Source of the DNA: Vibrio chagasii
GTDB lineage: Bacteria; Pseudomonadota; Gammaproteobacteria; Enterobacterales; Vibrionaceae
NCBI RefSeq assembly: GCF_024347355.1
Contig: NZ_AP025465.1
Coordinates: 1,302,001-1,366,000 of the forward strand
Length of the DNA: 64,000 nt
Direction of reading: 5' to 3'
Both the position numbers and the translations under genes were made by a program. Below, piece after piece: positions 54,057 to 63,999 of this stretch. The notes below the pieces were generated by a model that saw only the letters and a list, made by a program, of their open reading frames with translations, was not told the origin of the DNA and ran no database searches. Positions within the stretch are counted from its first letter, which is position 1. Every line of letters begins with the position of its first letter.

Positions 54057-54521
54057 TTAGTCGTTCAGCGCTTCGGCGTTACATTGTGGAGCGGCCATTT
54101 CATGTTCATTGGGTTCAATGTCTGGCTCTGTTGATTCCAGGATTTCGATAACTTCTGAGCTAGAAAGTTCATGTCCCATCAGAAATATTGCTAATAGGGC
54201 GTCGGCTTTCGTTTTGGTATCAGAAGGCTCATCCAACACTTGCTCGAGTTTTTCTCGAATCATTGCGATCTCGTGCTCAACAAAGCCACGGCCTTCGCTG
54301 TCCCCTTGGTTTTCTTCAGGGGCGTTATCGAATTCAAGAAAGAGCATCTCACCGTCTAACTTTGTGTTGATCAGTCGCTCTGGCAACCATTCCTCACCCA
54401 TAACGATATCTGGGTCGGAATCATTGGGTAAGTGGTCTATAATGTTTTGTAATTCTGAGACTTTCACAATACTTTCATTTAACCGAGAATATTCTTCATT
54501 GTAACGGTCTATTCCGATCAA
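54057..54521 (-). CDS. Acidic hypothetical protein, operon partner of the PhoD-like gene
   Basis: The 154-aa protein is strongly acidic and helical, with no signal peptide or membrane helix and no recognised domain (start MIGIDRYNEEYSRLNESIVK; end ESTEPDIEPNEHEM). It is co-directional with and upstream of the PhoD-like gene and may be its regulator or co-factor; this is position-based only. It is divergent from the MipA/OmpV gene. Confidence 0.7.
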   Translation of the reverse strand: MIGIDRYNEEYSRLNESIVKVSELQNIIDHLPNDSDPDIVMGEEWLPERLINTKLDGEMLFLEFDNAPEENQGDSEGRGFVEHEIAMIREKLEQVLDEPSDTKTKADALLAIFLMGHELSSSEVIEILESTEPDIEPNEHEMAAPQCNAEALND

Positions 54522-54602
54522 ACCTAAAATTTGTTGGCTACAATGGTCAATAAATGTCTAACCAGTACCACAAAATTTATTACAAAGAGTAATTAAACAA
54601 GA

Positions 54603-55919
54603 ATGAAGCGCAAAATTTCACCGAAGCTCATCTCGTATGGGACGATTCTATTAAGTAACGCTTTCTTAGCGAATAGCGTGGCGTGGGCTGCTGAAGAGCA
54701 AGAGTGGGGCATTGCGGCAATGTTCCGTACTGCCAGTATCCCGTATGACACGTCTGGTGGTGATAAGACAGTAAGTTCGTTTGTTCCGATGTTGTTCTTT
54801 AAAAACGACTACGTGTTCATTGATGGCACGGAAATGGGCGCTTACCTATATCAAACTGAAGATGAAAAATGGTCTTTCAATGCCATATCTCGAATGCGCT
54901 TTATTGATATCCCGGCTTCTGCACAGAACGCGATTGAAGGTGATACCGCTGACTATGGTGGACAACTGACATACCAGTTGGACGAACAGTGGGCGGTTGA
55001 AACGGAAATCATGAGTGATAGTGAATTCAACCTTCACAGCAATTTGCGTGCGAAAGCGAAGTACGAAACTGGCGATTGGGAGTTCTACCCAAGTGCAACA
55101 CTGCGCTATAAGAGTGCGGATTTTAACAGTGAGTACTACTCAGCTGCGGGTCAGTCGATCGGTGCAGGTGTAGATTTAAATCTTGGCGTTGAAGCGCGTT
55201 ACCATGTTATCTCCAACCTTTATCTATTGGGTTCAACCAGTGTGACTCGATTGGATGATAACGCCTACGACTCTTCCATTATCGAAGATCGTTATCAAGG
55301 CGAACTTTACCTTGGTTTTGGTTTCTTTAATGACAAAGAGAAAGCGCCTAAGCCTAAGTTAAGCAACGCACCTTATTTACGTGTGGCGCATGGTTGGGCA
55401 ACGCCGTCGAATATCGGCGACATCATGAAATTCAACACCGAGAAAGACGAGTACAATCACCAACTCACATCATTCTTTTATGGCCACCCTTTGACTGATG
55501 AGATCTTTGGTTTGCCGTTGGATATCTACTTAACGCCAGGTATCGCTCACCATTGGAGTTCAGAGGTTCAATCCAGTAGCACGGAATACATCATTGCAAT
55601 TAAAGCGTACTACACCTTCAACTGGCCAACTCAGTGGCGATTCGGTGTCGCAGAGGGTATGTCTTACATAGATTCGATTACTTATATCGAAGGCTCTGAA
55701 ATGGATCGTAAGGGCTACACGGCAAGCCACCTGTTAAACTATTTGGACTTCTCATTTGATGTGAACGTCGGTGACCTTATCGGTAAGAATGACCTCAACA
55801 ATTTATGGTTTGGTTACTCACTGCATCACCGATCGGCGATCTTTGAAAATGCGTCCCAGTTTGGACGTATCAAAGGTGGCAGTAACTACAACACGGTTTA
55901 CTTCCAATACGAGTTCTAA
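54603..55919 (+). CDS. MipA/OmpV-family outer-membrane protein with extra C-terminal barrel-like domain
   Basis: The signal peptide (cut after VAWA) is followed by a MipA/OmpV-like barrel (about 31-255: EWGIAAMFRTASIPYD, then VEARYHVISNLYLLGS and YQGELYLGFGFF). About 180 more residues (258-438) follow that look like a second set of strands, with HGWATPSNIGD at the start and HHRSAIFENAS plus YNTVYFQYEF at the end. The HHRS pattern recalls the H-x-S of lipid A deacylases such as PagL, but no matching acidic residue is seen. MipA itself is about 250 aa, so this is a longer or fused form. Confidence 0.8.
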   Translation: MKRKISPKLISYGTILLSNAFLANSVAWAAEEQEWGIAAMFRTASIPYDTSGGDKTVSSFVPMLFFKNDYVFIDGTEMGAYLYQTEDEKWSFNAISRMRFIDIPASAQNAIEGDTADYGGQLTYQLDEQWAVETEIMSDSEFNLHSNLRAKAKYETGDWEFYPSATLRYKSADFNSEYYSAAGQSIGAGVDLNLGVEARYHVISNLYLLGSTSVTRLDDNAYDSSIIEDRYQGELYLGFGFFNDKEKAPKPKLSNAPYLRVAHGWATPSNIGDIMKFNTEKDEYNHQLTSFFYGHPLTDEIFGLPLDIYLTPGIAHHWSSEVQSSSTEYIIAIKAYYTFNWPTQWRFGVAEGMSYIDSITYIEGSEMDRKGYTASHLLNYLDFSFDVNVGDLIGKNDLNNLWFGYSLHHRSAIFENASQFGRIKGGSNYNTVYFQYEF

Positions 55920-55934
55920 AGTATTACATCTACT

Positions 55935-55968
55935 AAAAATGCCGCTCCAAATAGAGCGGCATTTTTTA
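55935..55968 (+). terminator. MipA/OmpV gene terminator
   Basis: AAAAATGCCGCTC (55935-55947) pairs with GAGCGGCATTTTT (55954-55966). Confidence 0.9.
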
Positions 55969-55969
55969 T

Positions 55970-56317
55970 CATAAAAGAAAAGAGCTAATCACTATTAGTC
56001 ACTGATAATTAACTATTCTAAAGCCACTTCAACTGAAACCTAATATATGAGTTTATTCTGATTATCTAATATTTCCTGTCTCCTTTTCGGATTTTACTAC
56101 TATTTGATTATTTAACCTTCTTTCATTACTTGTTAACTTTTTTATATTATTTACAATGACTTATATTATATCGACATCCTGGGTATTTATGGTGTTCTAA
56201 CTGTGTTTGTTATCTGTTAATCGATTGTTAATCGCTGTGCTGGTCACGTTAATTATTTAATTGCGTCTATATGATGAGCTCGAATTTATATAACAACAAC
56301 GTCAGCTAGGAAGAATA
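55970..56317. promoter_or_regulatory. 348-bp AT-rich region before the alcohol dehydrogenase
   Basis: There is no ORF. TGTTAATCG occurs twice (56215-56223 and 56226-56234) with an 11-bp period, one helical turn, about 85 bp before the dehydrogenase start, suggesting paired regulator half-sites. The rest is very AT-rich. Confidence 0.5.
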
Positions 56318-57364
56318 ATGAAAGCATATGTATTTGATGGAAAAGACAGCGCGAAATTGGAAGAACGTCCAATCCCTACAATTGAGAAGCAAAGCGATGT
56401 CATCGTAAGAATCGAGAAAACCACAATTTGTGGTACGGATTTACATATATTAAGAAATAACGTTGCGACATTTAAGCCAGGCACAATCATGGGCCATGAA
56501 GGGGTTGGTATCGTCGAAGAATGCGGTGAGTTGGTGAGTAACTTTAAGCCAGGCGATCGTGTGATCGTGTCATGTATTACTTCATGTGGTAGCTGCAAAA
56601 TGTGTCAAGTGTCTAAATTTGGTCAATGTTTAGATGGTGGCTGGCTACTTGGTAATGAAATTGATGGCTGCCAAGCGGAATACGTTCGAGTTCCTTATGG
56701 CGATACAAGCCTGCACCTTGTCCCTGACGACATCGATACAGACTCTCTGGTTTTATTGAGCGATATTTTCCCAACGGGTTACGAAGTGGGTGTATTGGAT
56801 GGTCAGGTTCAGCCGGGTTGCTCTGTTGCCGTTATTGGTTGTGGCCCCGTTGGCCTTGCAGCTCTGATGACCTCTAAGTTCTTCACTCCAAGTGAAATCT
56901 ATGCAATCGATACTAACCCTCATCGACTGCAAGTGGCTAAAGAGCTAGGTGCAACCCATGCGATCGATAACTCAGATGGCAGCGCCGTACAGCAAATTCT
57001 CGACATGACAGACGATGTGGGTGTGGATGTGGTGATTGAAGCTATTGGCATTCCTGCTGGTTGGGATATGTCTCAGAAGTTGGTGTGCCCAGGAGGCAAC
57101 ATTGCGGTGCTTGGTGTTCACGGTAAATCTGCAACGATTAACCTAGAAGACATGTGGAAACGAAACTTCACTATGACAGCTGGCATGGTTCATACCAACA
57201 CAACGCCAATGTTAATCAAGCAAATTAGAGCGGGTTATCTGGAACCTCAAAAACTGATTAGTCACCAGTTCAATTTAACAGAGTCAGAAGAAGCTTATTC
57301 AACATTTATCCATGCTTCAGACCACAAGTCGTTGAAAGTCATCATTTCTAACGATTGTTCATAA
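56318..57364 (+). CDS. Zinc-dependent alcohol dehydrogenase (MDR family)
   Basis: The 348-aa protein has the medium-chain dehydrogenase layout: catalytic zinc ligands C38 (TTICGTDLH) and the GHEGVGIVEE box, a structural zinc loop with four Cys (SCGSCKMCQVSKFGQC), and the NAD-binding motif VIGCGPVGLAAL. It oxidises a primary or secondary alcohol, or reduces an aldehyde; the substrate is not visible. It lies 22 bp before an OFA-type transporter gene, suggesting uptake and use of the same small compound. Confidence 0.93.
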   Translation: MKAYVFDGKDSAKLEERPIPTIEKQSDVIVRIEKTTICGTDLHILRNNVATFKPGTIMGHEGVGIVEECGELVSNFKPGDRVIVSCITSCGSCKMCQVSKFGQCLDGGWLLGNEIDGCQAEYVRVPYGDTSLHLVPDDIDTDSLVLLSDIFPTGYEVGVLDGQVQPGCSVAVIGCGPVGLAALMTSKFFTPSEIYAIDTNPHRLQVAKELGATHAIDNSDGSAVQQILDMTDDVGVDVVIEAIGIPAGWDMSQKLVCPGGNIAVLGVHGKSATINLEDMWKRNFTMTAGMVHTNTTPMLIKQIRAGYLEPQKLISHQFNLTESEEAYSTFIHASDHKSLKVIISNDCS

Positions 57365-57386
57365 ACAGCGAATTGTTGAGGTTAGC

Positions 57387-58598
57387 TTGATTAGTAAACC
57401 ATTTAAAATACTCGTGATAGGTTTAATCGTGAACCTATCGATCGGTATCCTATATGTATGGGGCGTTTTCAGTGAACCTTTGGCTGAGGCGCTAGGTGTT
57501 GATCCTAAGGACGTAGATGGGCCTTACCAGACTTCCGTGTTCGCATTTTCGGTAAGTCTGTTTTTGGCTGGGGTATGGCAAGACAAAATAGGGCCAAGGA
57601 AGGTCACAATACTTGGTGTGTTTCTTGTCGGAGCGGGGCTTTTAGCGTCCGGCTATGCCTCAACATTAGCGGAATTGCAGGTTACCTTCGGGTGTATGGT
57701 CGGTGCGGGGATGGGCTTTGCTTATGCCTGTATTGGTCCGTGTACTATGAAGTGGTGGCCAGAGAACAGAAAGGGGTTGGTTAGTGGTTTAACCGCTGGT
57801 GGGTTTGCGATGGCGGCACTGTATTTGGCTCCGTTATCGACCGTTCTCATCGAACACTATGGCATTTTAGATACGTTCAAGATCCTTGGTGTCGGCTTGC
57901 TCTTTATGATCCCGATGGCTTCTCTTCTGGTCAATCCACCCAAAGGGTATGTTTCAGAAATTCCCGGAGGAAAGGCTGCTGAATATGGATCAGACGTAAA
58001 CATCCAGTGGCTAGATATGCTGAAAACCCCTCAATTTTACCAGATCTGGTTAATGTTCATGGTGTCATCAGCAGCTGGTATCATGCTCATCGGCTCTATT
58101 GGCAACGTCAGTAAATCGATAGGATTAACCGCTGAAGAAATTGCGTTAGGTATCATTTTATTAGCGATTTTTAATACCGCAGGGCGAGTGATTGGTGGGG
58201 TTGTCTTCGACAGGATAGGGCGTGTTCATACACTGGGCTTAATATTTATGTTGCAAGCGGTCAATATGGTCTTTTTTACAACCATTGAAACGACCATTCC
58301 TCTAATGATCGGTATCTCCGCAGGCGCCATGTCTTATGGTGCGTTATTTGGTGTTTTCCCTCCAGTAACAGCGGTGGATTATGGTCTGAAGACGTATGGA
58401 ACCAACTTTGGAATACTCTATTCAGCATGGGGTGTGTCAGGGTTCTTCGGAGGATTACTCGCTACCGTAGCGGGGACGGCTGAAAATACCTATTTGGCTT
58501 ACGCTGCTCTGCTGGTTTCGATCACCGTAATGAATTACCTAATGAAGCCGGTCGATAAGTCTGTGCTATTAGAAGACGAAGTTAATCTGGAATATTAA
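57387..58598 (+). CDS. OFA-type major facilitator transporter
   Basis: The 403-aa protein is a 12-helix MFS permease of the oxalate/formate antiporter family: LSIGILYVWGVFSEPLAEALG near the start and AFSVSLFLAGVWQDKIGPRKV in the second helix region, then GLVSGLTAGGFAMAAL. OFA carriers move small carboxylates such as formate, oxalate, lactate or pyruvate. The start is a rare TTG at 57387, about 6 nt after GAGG. Together with the dehydrogenase it forms a small catabolic operon. Confidence 0.88.
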   Translation: MISKPFKILVIGLIVNLSIGILYVWGVFSEPLAEALGVDPKDVDGPYQTSVFAFSVSLFLAGVWQDKIGPRKVTILGVFLVGAGLLASGYASTLAELQVTFGCMVGAGMGFAYACIGPCTMKWWPENRKGLVSGLTAGGFAMAALYLAPLSTVLIEHYGILDTFKILGVGLLFMIPMASLLVNPPKGYVSEIPGGKAAEYGSDVNIQWLDMLKTPQFYQIWLMFMVSSAAGIMLIGSIGNVSKSIGLTAEEIALGIILLAIFNTAGRVIGGVVFDRIGRVHTLGLIFMLQAVNMVFFTTIETTIPLMIGISAGAMSYGALFGVFPPVTAVDYGLKTYGTNFGILYSAWGVSGFFGGLLATVAGTAENTYLAYAALLVSITVMNYLMKPVDKSVLLEDEVNLEY

Positions 58599-58659
58599 AC
58601 GCGAGAACGGTGAGGCTCTTATTAAATTCAGAGTCTCTACCGATAACGTGTTTCCACCT

Positions 58660-58693
58660 AATGTTGGCTTGGGCAATCTAAGCCAACATTTTT
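58660..58693 (+). terminator. OFA gene terminator
   Basis: AATGTTGGCTT (58660-58670) pairs with AAGCCAACATT (58680-58690), then TTT. Confidence 0.85.
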
Positions 58694-58883
58694 AATCGAA
58701 TCATCGATTGCCTACCAATAATCAGCTTCAGTTTTTAGTATAACAATTGAACACGTTAGTTTGCATTATCCCTTGTTTCAGCAGGCGCTTAGGCAGCTAA
58801 TATTCCTTGCTTTGTGTTAACTCGTTCCTTTCCTTTATGCTACAATCGCGCGAGTTTATATAAGAGAAAGAATAGGACACGCT

Positions 58884-61800
58884 GTGACTTCGTCTCCGGA
58901 AAAAGCAGATAAAAATAACCATGTAGCGAATACCAACGCGACATCGGACTCTGCTGCTGATCAAGCTAATCAAAAAAAGCAAAACAACAAACAACAAGCA
59001 CCTAAAGCAAGCGCATCTCAAAATAGCCCAGCCTCTCTTCGTAAGGCCTTAAATGAGTGCATGATGCGCGACCGCTTCCGTCTAAGTAAGCGTATTTCTG
59101 GTGCAAGCCGTATTAAGAACGAAAAATCTAAGCATGCTGTTTTCGATGAAATCGCATTAGACATTGCCCAATCGATGATGACGGCAACCCAGCGTGCTGC
59201 GCAAAAACCTACCATTGAATACCCAGAAATTCTCCCTGTTAGCCAAAAGCGTGATGATATTGCGAAAGCCATTGAAGAAAACCAAGTGGTTATCGTGGCG
59301 GGTGAAACGGGTTCGGGTAAAACCACTCAGCTTCCTAAGATCTGTTCTGAGCTTGGCCGTGGTCGCTTTGGCCTAATTGGTCATACTCAGCCGCGTCGTC
59401 TTGCTGCGCGTTCGGTTGCGAACCGTATTGCCGAAGAGATGGAAACCCAGTTGGGTGAATTTGTTGGTTATAAGGTTCGATTCAACGACCAGATTTCTGA
59501 CAACACACAAATCAAACTGATGACCGACGGTATTCTACTGGCGGAGATTCAACACGACCGTTTCTTAAATCAGTACGACACCATCATTATCGATGAAGCG
59601 CACGAACGTAGCCTGAACATCGATTTCATCATGGGTTACCTGAAAGAGTTGCTACCAAAGCGTCCTGATCTAAAAGTGATCATCACGTCGGCAACCATCG
59701 ACCCAGAGCGTTTCTCTAAGCACTTCGACAATGCACCAATCATTGAAGTGTCGGGCCGTACTTACCCTGTAGATACGCGCTACCGTCCATTAGGTGGTGA
59801 CGACAGCGATTCTGATCGTGACCAAATGGAAGGTATCTTCGAAGCGGTTGATGAGCTGTGTGATGAAGGCTTAGGCGACATCCTGATCTTCATGAATGGT
59901 GAGCGTGAAATTCGTGATACTGCGGACGCACTAAGTAAGCGTAATCTGCGTGATACCGAGATTGTACCGTTGTACGCGCGTCTTTCGGCAGGTGAGCAGA
60001 ACCGTATCTTCCAGTCTCATACTGGTCGACGCATCGTGCTGGCAACCAACGTGGCAGAAACCTCGTTAACGGTTCCGGGCATCAAGTACGTAATCGACCC
60101 GGGTACGGCGCGCATTAGCCGCTATAGCTACCGCACCAAAGTACAACGTCTACCGATTGAGCCGATTTCTCAAGCGAGTGCGAACCAGCGTAAAGGTCGT
60201 TGTGGTCGTGTTGCTGAAGGTATCTGTATTCGCTTGTACTCTGAAGAAGATTTCGAGTCACGCCCAGAGTTTACCGATCCTGAGATCCTGCGTACCAACC
60301 TAGCGTCTGTAATCCTTCAGATGACAGCACTAGGCTTGGGCGATATTCAAGCCTTCCCATTCGTTGAAGCGCCAGATAAGCGCAACATTCAAGATGGTGT
60401 AAGGCTGCTCGAAGAGCTAGGTGCGATTGCATCGGGCAAGCCAAGTAATAAGAACAAGAACCAAGGCGACGATACTAAGAAGCTAACGGCAATTGGTCGT
60501 AAGCTGTCTAAGCTACCGATCGACCCGCGTTTAGCGCGCATGGTTATCGAAGCGCCAAACAACCGCTGTCTACACGAAGTGATGGTTATTGCGTCTGCGC
60601 TTTCAATCCAAGACCCGCGAGAACGTCCATCAGACAAACAGCAATCGTCTGACGACAAGCACAAGCGTTTCTTCGATAAAGACTCAGACTTCATCACTTT
60701 TGTGAACCTATGGGACTACATCAAGAAGCAGCAAAAAGCGCTGTCGAGTAACCAGTTCCGTAAACAGTGTAAGCAAGATTACCTGAACTACCTGCGTATT
60801 CGTGAGTGGCAAGATGTGTACTTCCAAATTCACCAAGCGATGCGTGAATTGGATACCAAGCTCAACGATGAGCCGGGTAGTTACGATGGCATTCACCAGT
60901 CGTTGCTATCAGGTTTGCTTTCTCACATTGGTATGAAAGACCAAGAGAAGAATGAATACCAAGGTGCGCGTAATGCACGCTTCCATATCTTCCCTGCGTC
61001 TGGCCTATTTAAGAAGCAGCCTAAGTGGATCATGTCTGCTGAGCTGGTGGAAACCTCAAAACTTTGGGGTCGTGTGATTGCTAAAATTCAGCCTGAGTGG
61101 ATTGAACCGTTAGCGAAGCACCTAATCAAGCGCAGCTACAGTGAACCACACTGGTCGAAGAAACAAGCGGCGGTAATGGCGCACGAAAAAGTGATGCTTT
61201 ACGGAATCCCGATTGTTCCTAAACGCCTAGTGAACTATGGCGCGATTGACCCAACCATCAGTCGTGAGTTGTTTGTACGCAGCGCATTGGTTGAAGGCGA
61301 GTGGGAAACTAAGCACGCGTTCTTCAAACAGAACCGCAAGCTTCTCCAAGAAGTGGAAGAGCTAGAGCATAAATCCCGTCGTCGTGACATCTTGATCGAT
61401 GATGATGAACTGTTTGAATTCTACGATCAGCGTGTAGGCGAAGAGGTGGTTTCAGGCCGTCACTTTGATACTTGGTGGAAGAAAACCAGCAAAGAGACCC
61501 CAGAGCTACTTAACTTCGAGAAATCGATGCTGTTCCGCGGTGATGCAAGCCACGTTACTGATTTAGACTATCCGAACTTCTGGCACCAAAATGGCCTGAA
61601 ATTAAAACTGAGTTACCAGTTTGAGCCGGGCGATGACAACGATGGTGTAACGGTTCACATTCCGCTGCCTATCTTGAACCAAATCGACCAGAACGGTTTT
61701 GATTGGCAGATCCCAGGCCTACGTCAGGAATTGGTGGTTAGCCTAATCAAGTCACTACCAAAGATGTTACGACGTAACTTTGTGCCTGCGCCAAATTATG

Positions 61801-62924
61801 CCGATGCGTTCTTGGCTCGTGTGACACCACTTGAAGCGCCGCTACTGGATTCTCTTGAGAAAGAGCTACGCCGCATGACGGGTGTAGAAGTGGTACGAGA
61901 TGATTGGAAGTTAGACCAGATTCCAGAGCACTTAAAGGTAACATTCCGTGCGGTGGATCATCGCAAACGTAAGTTGAAAGAACACAAAGACTTACATGAA
62001 CTGAAAGAGAGCCTGAAAGACAAAGTTCAAGAGACGCTTTCTAAAGTTGCGGATGACGATATCGAGCAGCAAAACCTGCATACGTGGAGCTTTGGTGAGT
62101 TACCAAAAGTTTACCAACAGAAGCGCGGTGGCTACGATGTAAAAGCCTTCCCAGCGTTGGTGGATACCAAAGACAGCGTAGAGATCAAACTGTTCGAGAC
62201 GGAACAAGAGCAGATCTCAGCAATGAAATCGGGTCAGCGTCGTTTGATCTTGTTGAACGTGCCGTCGCCAATCAAATACTTGCACTCGAACTTACCGAAT
62301 AAATCGAAACTTGGCTTGTACTTCAACCCATACGGCAAGGTTCTCGATCTTATCGATGACTGTATCGCTTGTGGTATTGATAAGCTGATCGAAGAGAAGG
62401 GCGGTTTGGTTTGGGAACCAGAGCAGTTTGAAGCATTGAAAGAATACGTACGTGCAGAGTTGGGTGATACCGTGGTTGAGATTGCTCAACAGGTAGAAAC
62501 TATCCTTACTACGGCATTCAGCATCAGCAAGAAGTTGAAGGGGCGTGTTGATCTTTCTATGGCATTTGCACTTTCTGACATAAAAGCTCAGGTAGAAGGT
62601 TTGATTTTTAAGGGTTTTGCCACAGAATGTGGATGGAAACGCTTGCCAGATATCCTACGCTATATGAAGGCAATCGAACGCCGCATGGAGAAGCTGCCAA
62701 TTGACCCTAACAAAGATCGTTTGCATATGATCAAAGTTGAGTCAGTAATGAATGATTACAAAGAGCTGCTGAATAAAATTCCAAAAGGGATCGCGGTACC
62801 AGAAAACGTAAAAGAGGTGCGTTGGATGATAGAAGAGCTTCGTGTAAGCTTCTTCGCACAGCAACTCGGTACGCCTTATCCAGTGTCAGATAAGCGTGTT
62901 AAAAACGCAATCGATGCTTGCTAA
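58884..62924 (+). CDS. hrpA: ATP-dependent RNA helicase HrpA (DEAH box)
   Basis: The 1346-aa protein has the DEAH helicase core: GETGSGKTT at 140-148, DEAH at 237-240, ITSATIDPERFS, and QRKGRCGRVAEG in domain 2, followed by HA2, OB-fold and the long C-terminal extension of HrpA (the E. coli protein is 1300 aa). It unwinds RNA and rescues stalled ribosomes. The N-terminal 60 residues are Asn/Gln/Lys-rich and variable. It starts with GTG after AGGA. It is transcribed alone. Confidence 0.97.
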   Translation: MTSSPEKADKNNHVANTNATSDSAADQANQKKQNNKQQAPKASASQNSPASLRKALNECMMRDRFRLSKRISGASRIKNEKSKHAVFDEIALDIAQSMMTATQRAAQKPTIEYPEILPVSQKRDDIAKAIEENQVVIVAGETGSGKTTQLPKICSELGRGRFGLIGHTQPRRLAARSVANRIAEEMETQLGEFVGYKVRFNDQISDNTQIKLMTDGILLAEIQHDRFLNQYDTIIIDEAHERSLNIDFIMGYLKELLPKRPDLKVIITSATIDPERFSKHFDNAPIIEVSGRTYPVDTRYRPLGGDDSDSDRDQMEGIFEAVDELCDEGLGDILIFMNGEREIRDTADALSKRNLRDTEIVPLYARLSAGEQNRIFQSHTGRRIVLATNVAETSLTVPGIKYVIDPGTARISRYSYRTKVQRLPIEPISQASANQRKGRCGRVAEGICIRLYSEEDFESRPEFTDPEILRTNLASVILQMTALGLGDIQAFPFVEAPDKRNIQDGVRLLEELGAIASGKPSNKNKNQGDDTKKLTAIGRKLSKLPIDPRLARMVIEAPNNRCLHEVMVIASALSIQDPRERPSDKQQSSDDKHKRFFDKDSDFITFVNLWDYIKKQQKALSSNQFRKQCKQDYLNYLRIREWQDVYFQIHQAMRELDTKLNDEPGSYDGIHQSLLSGLLSHIGMKDQEKNEYQGARNARFHIFPASGLFKKQPKWIMSAELVETSKLWGRVIAKIQPEWIEPLAKHLIKRSYSEPHWSKKQAAVMAHEKVMLYGIPIVPKRLVNYGAIDPTISRELFVRSALVEGEWETKHAFFKQNRKLLQEVEELEHKSRRRDILIDDDELFEFYDQRVGEEVVSGRHFDTWWKKTSKETPELLNFEKSMLFRGDASHVTDLDYPNFWHQNGLKLKLSYQFEPGDDNDGVTVHIPLPILNQIDQNGFDWQIPGLRQELVVSLIKSLPKMLRRNFVPAPNYADAFLARVTPLEAPLLDSLEKELRRMTGVEVVRDDWKLDQIPEHLKVTFRAVDHRKRKLKEHKDLHELKESLKDKVQETLSKVADDDIEQQNLHTWSFGELPKVYQQKRGGYDVKAFPALVDTKDSVEIKLFETEQEQISAMKSGQRRLILLNVPSPIKYLHSNLPNKSKLGLYFNPYGKVLDLIDDCIACGIDKLIEEKGGLVWEPEQFEALKEYVRAELGDTVVEIAQQVETILTTAFSISKKLKGRVDLSMAFALSDIKAQVEGLIFKGFATECGWKRLPDILRYMKAIERRMEKLPIDPNKDRLHMIKVESVMNDYKELLNKIPKGIAVPENVKEVRWMIEELRVSFFAQQLGTPYPVSDKRVKNAIDAC

Positions 62925-63067
62925 AGGAATAATGCTAGACGCAATGGCAAGGTTTGGGTATAAATCTTGCTTATTGCATTACTAATTGAATAGTTATTAC
63001 ATACAGGGCGACTTGGTGGCAATTTATTACCACTCAAGGCCTGCCACTAGGACGAAAAAGGTCGAAT

Positions 63068-63562
63068 ATGAAAAAAACGTTATTGGCACTAGCACTGCTA
63101 GGTGCATCTTCAACAGCAATGGCTGATTCTTGGTTGTACGGCGGTGTAATGGGTGGTCAAAACTCATTAGGTAACGAAGAAGAAACAGCAATGGGTATCC
63201 ATGTGGGTACAGGTATCCTGCCACTTATCGGTGTTGAAGCGGGTTACTGGGATCTAGGCTCTTTCGACAGCGTTAAGTACGGTAACCGTAATCTTACAAA
63301 CCTAGATGCGAGCACTGCTTACCTAGCAATCAAACCAAGCATCGACTTCGGTCCTCTTCACGTATACGCGAAAGGTGGTCTTCACTCATACGAGCTGAAA
63401 GGCGACAACTTCAAGCAAGACGACGTTGATATCATGTACGGCGTAGGCGCAGAATACTTCATCTTTGGTCCTCTATCTGTAGGCGCTAGCTACCAAAACT
63501 TCAAAATGAAAGATGACGACTCTGGCGTATTCACGCTAAACGCAACTATTCACCTACTGTAA
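63068..63562 (+). CDS. Small outer-membrane beta-barrel protein
   Basis: The 164-aa protein has a clear signal peptide (MKKTLLALALLGASSTAMA) and then eight or so amphipathic strands with turns rich in Gly and Asp, ending NATIHLL. This fits a small OmpA-like or surface-antigen-type barrel. It is a separate gene with its own promoter region and terminator. No specific function is visible. Confidence 0.85.
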   Translation: MKKTLLALALLGASSTAMADSWLYGGVMGGQNSLGNEEETAMGIHVGTGILPLIGVEAGYWDLGSFDSVKYGNRNLTNLDASTAYLAIKPSIDFGPLHVYAKGGLHSYELKGDNFKQDDVDIMYGVGAEYFIFGPLSVGASYQNFKMKDDDSGVFTLNATIHLL

Positions 63563-63626
63563 CTACTCAGTAAGGCGATCGTAAATAACGGTTGTTTAGT
63601 CGCTAAAGAGTTCGTAAGAATTCATA

Positions 63627-63656
63627 AAAAATGCCAGCTTAATTGCTGGCATTTTT
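63627..63656. terminator. Bidirectional terminator
   Basis: AAAAATGCCAGC (63627-63638) pairs with GCTGGCATTTTT (63645-63656), loop TTAATT. Confidence 0.9.
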
Positions 63657-63696
63657 GTATCTGTTCATTGTGTTTTTCACACTAGAAAGCGAGTGG

Positions 63697-63999
63697 CTAT
63701 TTCTTGCTGTTGAGAATCTGTTGGATTCTTGGATTCAGCGCTTTACCGTGTTTGCTTTCGTACTCTTCACGCTTCAAATCGTTCAAGTTCTTCACTGAGT
63801 TAGCGGCAAGTAGGAATTGTGGTAATTCCGTTTCAAGCATGCCTTTCTCGTCTAAACGCTTCGCTTCCAAGTAGTACTTTTTAAACAGGCCATCTAGCTT
63901 GTTTTCTGCTGTTCGCTTCAAGTCATATAGCTTGTTTTGAATCAGCCATTTCTCAATCTTGTTCGCAGCGGTGCGAGACAATACTCGAATGCGGCTATC
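63697..63999 (-). CDS. Hypothetical protein, 5' end cut by window
   Basis: The frame stays open to the right edge (DSRIRVLSRTAANKIEKW...), so the start is outside the window. The visible 100 residues are helical and rich in Lys, Glu and Leu, ending NPRIQQILNSKK. I cannot assign a family. An apparent TTG start at 63981 is internal. Confidence 0.6.
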   Translation of the reverse strand, partial: DSRIRVLSRTAANKIEKWLIQNKLYDLKRTAENKLDGLFKKYYLEAKRLDEKGMLETELPQFLLAANSVKNLNDLKREEYESKHGKALNPRIQQILNSKK

